8,787 nucleotides of DNA from Acidobacteriota bacterium (GTDB lineage Bacteria > Acidobacteriota > Terriglobia > Terriglobales > Acidobacteriaceae): the NCBI GenBank assembly GCA_021781255.1, contig JAJXXG010001019.1, forward strand, positions 1 through 8,787. Direction: 5' to 3'. A program made the translations under genes and the position numbers. This document shows positions 5,062 through 8,787 of the stretch, in pieces. Within the stretch, counting starts at the first letter, position 1, and each line of letters begins with the position of its first letter. The notes under the pieces are model-generated. The model was not told the origin of the DNA. It made no database searches and was given only the letters and a program-made list of their open reading frames with translations.

Positions 5062-5825
5062 CGGACACCTCCCGCGCGGGGCTTGCTGATGGGCTTGGCG
5101 TCTCCGGTGTAGGGGCGGCGGCGCTGGCCTGCGTTGAGTGCGGACTGGGCCGGCGCGGATGCATCCGGGGTGGAGCCTTTGGCCGTGGGCTTGCCGGCGG
5201 TTTTCGCTTTGCCTGGGGCGTCTTCACCGGGCTGCGGCGGATTGTAGTCGGCCACCAGATCGAAGTTGACGCGGCTGGAGGCGCTGACCGGCTCCATGCG
5301 CTGGTTGGGGCCGGAGGCGCTCTCGGAGCTTTCTCCTACGATGCGCGGCTGAAGGAAGCGCCGGGAGTGCTCGAGGTTCTGCACGAGCTGAATGGCGCGG
5401 TCGCGCGGGCCGAGCACGCGCAGGCGAACGGAGATGTGCCCGTCCTTGTTGCGGGTGGGCTCAAGCGTGGTGACCTGCACGCCGCCTGGCAGCACGGTTT
5501 CCAGGTCTTCCATGGCGAGGGTCCAGGAGAAGGCCTTCTCGTCGAAGAGCTGGTTGAGGCGCTCGGCCTGGGCGAGGACGGCGGCGTTCTCGGGCTTGTG
5601 CATCATGGCCTGGTAGCCCTGGCGTTCGGCGGTGACGCGGGCAATCTGGCCGTCGAGCGAGTGGTCGCGCGCGCGGGCTGCTTCCGCTTTCTGATGCAGG
5701 GCGCGCAGGCCAAGCCACAGCGCCAGCGCGACCAGTACGAGCACGCCCATGGCGATGCGGATCTGCTTGAGCGCGGGCCCGAGGTCGGCGAAGGGGCGGG
5801 TTGCGAGATTGATGGAGATGCGCAT
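5058..5825 (-). CDS. pilN: Type IV pilus assembly protein PilN (GspL C-terminal-like)
   Basis: A 255-residue bitopic protein. The N-terminus MRISINLATRPFADLGP matches the PilN signature (normally I-NLLP-R), the short cytoplasmic tail that PilM binds. A helix at about 24-42 is followed by a coiled coil (46-95) and a ferredoxin-like domain at 99-195 with WTLAMEDLETVLPGGVQVTTLEP and the SVRLRVLGPRDRAIQLVQNLEHS-type pattern. A 60-residue Pro/Ala/Lys/Gly tail (197-255) is probably disordered and unusual for the family. I chose the ATG at 5825; the frame is open to 5867, but the family signature begins exactly at this Met and the longer start would overlap pilM. It follows the pilM stop by 4 bases without a strong ribosome site, so coupled translation is likely. 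It overlaps pilO by 4 bases. Confidence 0.86.
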   Translation of the reverse strand: MRISINLATRPFADLGPALKQIRIAMGVLVLVALALWLGLRALHQKAEAARARDHSLDGQIARVTAERQGYQAMMHKPENAAVLAQAERLNQLFDEKAFSWTLAMEDLETVLPGGVQVTTLEPTRNKDGHISVRLRVLGPRDRAIQLVQNLEHSRRFLQPRIVGESSESASGPNQRMEPVSASSRVNFDLVADYNPPQPGEDAPGKAKTAGKPTAKGSTPDASAPAQSALNAGQRRRPYTGDAKPISKPRAGGVR

Positions 5826-5829
5826 GGAT

Positions 5830-6747
5830 TCAGGCTGCTCCCGCCAGCGCTCCGGCGATACCGGCAAGGCTGAGGTTGCCGAGGGCTGTGGCGGCGCCGG
5901 TGGTGGGCCGCTCGGTGAGCTCCACGATCTTCAACTCTGGATCGTTGAGCCAGCGGGCGAAGCCCTCTGCGGTGCCGATGCCAGCGTAGTGCAGCCGATC
6001 GGGCCGCAGGGCAAGCTTGTCTTCAAAGTAGGCCGCGGCGACAGCGATGTCGCGCTGCACCTCAGGCAACTGGAGGGCGAGATCCTCGGGCAGCTCGATG
6101 GTGCGGTAGAGCAGCAGGTCGTCTCCGTGGGTAATCGAAGTGGTGAGGGCCGTTCCATGCAGGCATGCGGCGAGGACGGGCTGCTCGGTTTGCAGCGCGG
6201 CCAGCGCCGCGAGGCTGGAGGGCAGCACGGATCCGGGATCGTATCCGGCCTCGCGCACCACGTTCTCATACTCGGCCAGGATGGGGCCGGGGATGACGAC
6301 GGCGAGGACGCGGCACTCGCTCTTGTTCTCAGAGAGGATCTGGTAGCTGATGCCCGCGTGCTCCACGTCAAACGGAACCATTTTGCGCAGCCGGAAGCGC
6401 AGGACGGGGAGCGCTTCGGCAGTCTTGGAGGGCAGGGAATCAAAGTCCAGCACGAAGACGCGCGCGGCTGTATCCGGCAGCACGAGGGTGACGGCGCGCG
6501 TGCGCGGGGAAAGCTCGCCAAGCGCGGTGCGAATGGCCTCTGCCACGGCATCGGGCGCAGGCAGGTTGGCCTCGGCGATGCCGGGCTTGAGAGCGCCCGC
6601 GGGCAGCGGCGCAAAGGCGTATGCCGGCGCGTGTCCACGGCCGTGCAGCGCCGCGGCCAGCACACCCTCCGGCGCAAGCTCCACCGCCGCCGGCGGACGG
6701 CCGCCGTGCAGCGATCCGGGTTTGACCTTGCTCACAATGGAACTCAC
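5830..6747 (-). CDS. pilM: Type IV pilus assembly protein PilM (actin-like), degenerate nucleotide site
   Basis: A 305-residue soluble protein. PilM has an actin/FtsA-like fold, sits on the cytoplasmic face and binds the N-terminal tail of PilN, linking it to the ATPase. The best marker is residues 97-140: VFVLDFDSLPSK, then LPVLRFRLRKMVPFDVEHAGISYQIL, a stretch conserved across PilM proteins. Later parts also fit: VLAVVIPGPILAEYENVVREAGYDPGSVLPSSLAALA-type pattern at 148-184, an acidic-strand GDDLLLYRTIEL region, RDIAVAAAYFEDKL (232-245) and HYAGIGTAEGF (253-263). The usual opening (GLDIGSSSVKLVEL-like) is replaced by PPAAVELAPEGVLAAAL (18-34), so the phosphate-1 loop is missing. The protein is also somewhat shorter than the usual roughly 350 residues. 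The start is a GTG whose G is the last base of the upstream TAG (TAGTG, 1-nt overlap), a classic coupled junction. Confidence 0.83.
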   Translation of the reverse strand: MSSIVSKVKPGSLHGGRPPAAVELAPEGVLAAALHGRGHAPAYAFAPLPAGALKPGIAEANLPAPDAVAEAIRTALGELSPRTRAVTLVLPDTAARVFVLDFDSLPSKTAEALPVLRFRLRKMVPFDVEHAGISYQILSENKSECRVLAVVIPGPILAEYENVVREAGYDPGSVLPSSLAALAALQTEQPVLAACLHGTALTTSITHGDDLLLYRTIELPEDLALQLPEVQRDIAVAAAYFEDKLALRPDRLHYAGIGTAEGFARWLNDPELKIVELTERPTTGAATALGNLSLAGIAGALAGAA

Positions 6748-8390
6748 TAGCGCGATGCCTCAATGAAGGTGACTTTGTTGATCTCTTTCAGCGTGGTGAG
6801 CCCGCGCCGCACACGGTCCAGCGCGGACTCGCGAAGGAATGTCATGCCTTCCTTCTGCGCCAGCTTGCGGACTTCCGAGGTGGGCTTCTTCTCCAGAATC
6901 AGCTCACGAATCGGGTCGGTCAAGTCCAGCAGCTCGTGGATGGCAGTTCGGCCGCGATAGCCGGTGCCGCCGCACTCGATGCAGCCGGCGCCTTCGCGGA
7001 AAGGAAAGTCGCGCCACTCGGCGGGATCGAGGCCGCTCTGCAGCAGCAGGTCGTCCTGGTGGCGGACGGTGTGCACGCAGTAATCGCAGATGGTACGGAC
7101 CAGCCGCTGCGCGAGGATGCAGTTGAGCGCGGAGACGAAGTTGTAGGCTTCGACGCCCATGTTGAGGAATCGACCAAGCACGTCCACGACGTTGTTGGCG
7201 TGGACGGTGGTGAAGACCAGGTGGCCGGTGAGCGCGGAGTTGATGGCGATCTGCGCCGTCTCCTGGTCGCGGATTTCGCCGACCAGGATCTTGTCCGGAT
7301 CGTGGCGCAGAATGGAGCGCAGGCCGCGCGCAAAGGTGAGGCCCTTCTTCTCATTCACGGGAATCTGGGTGATGCCGCGAATCTGGTACTCGACGGGGTC
7401 TTCGATGGTGATGATCTTGTCTTCGTCGCTCTTGATCTCATTGAGCGCGGCGTAGAGCGTGGTGGTTTTGCCGGAGCCGGTGGGCCCGGTGACGAGCACC
7501 ATGCCGTAGGGCTCGCGAATGTAGCGCCGGAAGCGCCGCAGGTCCTCTTCGGCAAAGCCCACGACGTCAAGCGTGAGGTTGCGAAACTTCTCGCTCATCG
7601 ACTCCTTGTCTAGGACGCGGAGGACGGCGTTTTCACCGTGCACGGTGGGCATGATGGATACGCGGAAGTCGATGAGGCGGCCTTTATAGCGCACGCGGAA
7701 GCGGCCGTCCTGGGGCACGCGGCGCTCGGCGATGTCGAGCTCGCTCATGATCTTGATGCGCGACAGGATGGTGGAGTGGTGCTCGCGCGCGATGGGGGCC
7801 ATGGCCTCCTGCAGCACGCCGTCAATGCGGTACTTGACGTGCAGCGAGTCGTCGTAGGTCTCGATGTGAATGTCGGAGGCGCGGCGCTCGAGTGCGGTGA
7901 AGATGGTGGTATCGACGAGGCGGATGATGGGGCTGATGTCTTCGTCGCTGGTGAGCTTCTCAATGGAGATGTTTTCGTCGGCGTTTTCCTCGCCGCTGAG
8001 CACGTCGAAGGTGAGTCCTTCACTGGCTTCGTCGAGCACGCGCTGGGACTGCTCGGTCTTCTTGAGCAGGTCAGTAATCTGCGAAAGCGTGGCCACGCGC
8101 GCGATGATGCGGTGCCCGAGCAGGCCCGCGATCTCGTCGAGCACCATGAGCCGGGAGGGGTCGCTGACGGCGATGACGAGCGCGTCGCCCTGCTGCTCAA
8201 TGGGCACGAAGTTGTAGCGGAACATCAGCTCGACGGGCACGGTGCGGAGCAGGTCGTGCTGGATTTTGAAGTGCTTGAGATCGACGAAGTCGGCACGATA
8301 GCGGCGGGCCAGCGCCTCAGCCTGCGCGCGCTCTTCGGCGCTGCCGGGTATGGCTCCGTTGGGCGAGATGAGTGTGTTTGCGTCTGCCAT
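6747..8390 (-). CDS. gspE: GspE/PilB-family assembly ATPase
   Basis: A 547-residue cytoplasmic hexameric ATPase that powers pilin insertion into the filament through the platform protein. The N-terminal T2SSE_N-type domain is at about 30-110 (RRYRADFVDL, VPVELMFRYNFVPIEQQGDALVIAVSDP). A linker with an acidic patch follows, then the N2 domain (150-270, including RRASDIHIE and RVPQDGRF). The catalytic part has Walker A GPTGSGKT (302-309), Asp box ITIEDPVEY (327-335), Walker B ILVGEIRD (368-375, Glu 372) and His box TGHLVFTTVHAN (388-399). A zinc-type tetracysteine pair C435/C438 and C470/C473 precedes GYRGRTAIHELL, as in GspE and PilB. All catalytic motifs are intact and the length is normal. 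The region before the N-domain is only about 30 residues, so a full cyclic-di-GMP-type MshEN repeat seems absent. Sequence alone does not separate GspE from PilB; the PilMNO neighbours suggest a PilB-like role. Confidence 0.95.
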   Translation of the reverse strand: MADANTLISPNGAIPGSAEERAQAEALARRYRADFVDLKHFKIQHDLLRTVPVELMFRYNFVPIEQQGDALVIAVSDPSRLMVLDEIAGLLGHRIIARVATLSQITDLLKKTEQSQRVLDEASEGLTFDVLSGEENADENISIEKLTSDEDISPIIRLVDTTIFTALERRASDIHIETYDDSLHVKYRIDGVLQEAMAPIAREHHSTILSRIKIMSELDIAERRVPQDGRFRVRYKGRLIDFRVSIMPTVHGENAVLRVLDKESMSEKFRNLTLDVVGFAEEDLRRFRRYIREPYGMVLVTGPTGSGKTTTLYAALNEIKSDEDKIITIEDPVEYQIRGITQIPVNEKKGLTFARGLRSILRHDPDKILVGEIRDQETAQIAINSALTGHLVFTTVHANNVVDVLGRFLNMGVEAYNFVSALNCILAQRLVRTICDYCVHTVRHQDDLLLQSGLDPAEWRDFPFREGAGCIECGGTGYRGRTAIHELLDLTDPIRELILEKKPTSEVRKLAQKEGMTFLRESALDRVRRGLTTLKEINKVTFIEASR

Positions 8391-8396
8391 GTTTGC

Positions 8397-8787
8397 CTAC
8401 CCCTGCCCGCCTGTGGCCTGGCCCAGCGAGAAGATGGGCAGGTACAGCGAGATGAGAATGAAGACCACGACCACGCCCATGACGATGAGAATGGCAGGTT
8501 CGATGAGGGCCAGCGCCGCCGTGAGAGCCGTGGCCACGTCTTCCTCGAAGAACTCGGCCACCGAGTTGAGCATGGCCGGCAGCGCGCCGGTCTGCTCGCC
8601 CACGGAGATCATCTCGGTCGCCATGTCGGGAATGACTTTGGTTGCCGTCAGCGAGTCGGCGAGGCTTTTGCCTTCGCGCACGGATTCGATGGAGGTGAGC
8701 ACGGCCCTGGATACGCGCCTCGACGAGATGGAGCGCGCCGCCGTCTCCAGCGAGGGCACCAGCGGCAGCCCGCCGGTGAGCAGGGTG
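8397..8787 (-). CDS. gspF: Platform protein GspF/PilC, C-terminal part
   Basis: The last 129 residues of a polytopic inner-membrane protein whose 5' end lies beyond the right edge; a GTG at 8759 in this frame is internal. The frame continues to the edge as TLLTGGLPLVPSLETAA, the start of the second GspF domain. Other family hallmarks are RAVLTSIESVREGKSLADSL, VIPDMATEMISVGEQTGALP, the FFEEDV stretch (normally YYD/E-EV) and the final hydrophobic segments LALIEPAILIVMGVVVVFILISLYLPIF. The protein anchors the filament base and couples to the ATPase encoded next. The stop is followed by a 6-base gap and the ATPase ATG, so the two are co-transcribed. The operon promoter and any earlier genes are outside the window. 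Confidence 0.93.
   Translation of the reverse strand, partial: TLLTGGLPLVPSLETAARSISSRRVSRAVLTSIESVREGKSLADSLTATKVIPDMATEMISVGEQTGALPAMLNSVAEFFEEDVATALTAALALIEPAILIVMGVVVVFILISLYLPIFSLGQATGGQG

Noticed and set aside
5749..6750. Plus-strand open frame of 333 residues opposite pilM and pilN
   Set aside because: Same reason: it is a third-position GC shadow of the pilM frame with no recognisable product.
6936..7613. Plus-strand open frame of 225 residues opposite the ATPase gene
   Set aside because: It lies wholly within the catalytic region of GspE, whose Walker and Asp/His boxes are intact on the other strand.

Overview
The window is GC-rich bacterial chromosome, most likely from an Acidobacteriota member (Terriglobia / Acidobacterium-Granulicella-like). 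The reasons are a VWFA protein of the kind typical of acidobacteria (TIGR03436-like), a gspF-gspE-pilM-pilN-pilO run that ends in a pseudopilin with a C-terminal HYNEW motif, and the start of what looks like an S55 (SpoIVB-type) peptidase. This assignment comes from reading protein motifs and was not tested by a search. I saw no tRNA, rRNA, IS element, phage gene or CRISPR array.

Left part (1-1947). Two genes diverge from the 173-341 gap. The 5' end of a secreted protein, probably an S55 peptidase, runs leftward off the window. A secreted VWFA-domain protein (342-1589) runs rightward. It converges on a 90-residue two-helix membrane protein of unknown function (1675-1947, minus), with a GC-rich hairpin between the two stops.

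Middle (1948-2860). A 454-bp non-coding stretch separates the small membrane-protein gene from a divergent A-type Fe-S carrier gene (erpA-like, 2402-2773). It holds an AT-rich inverted repeat with a TTGACA box. The carrier gene ends at a strong intrinsic-terminator hairpin (2807-2836) and converges on the operon to its right.

Right part (2861-8787, all minus). This is one tightly packed type IV filament operon, transcribed right to left: gspF/pilC (3' part only), gspE/pilB ATPase, pilM, pilN, pilO, a PilP/GspC-like protein and a GspG-like pseudopilin. Junctions are +6, -1, +4, -4, +2 and +3 nt, so the genes are almost certainly co-transcribed and largely translationally coupled. In the assembled machine the ATPase would drive the polytopic platform protein GspF. 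PilM would bind the cytoplasmic tail of PilN, PilN and PilO would form the inner-membrane dimer, the PilP/GspC-like protein would bridge the periplasm towards a secretin, and the pseudopilin would be the filament subunit. No secretin or prepilin peptidase gene is visible, so the cluster is incomplete here.

I see no entirely new system. The points most worth a second look are the very Gly/Ser-rich pseudopilin with a 51-bp in-frame tandem repeat and no Glu at +5, the PilM without a recognisable phosphate-1 loop, the VWA protein whose MIDAS motifs are all replaced, and the inverted repeat between the small membrane-protein gene and erpA.
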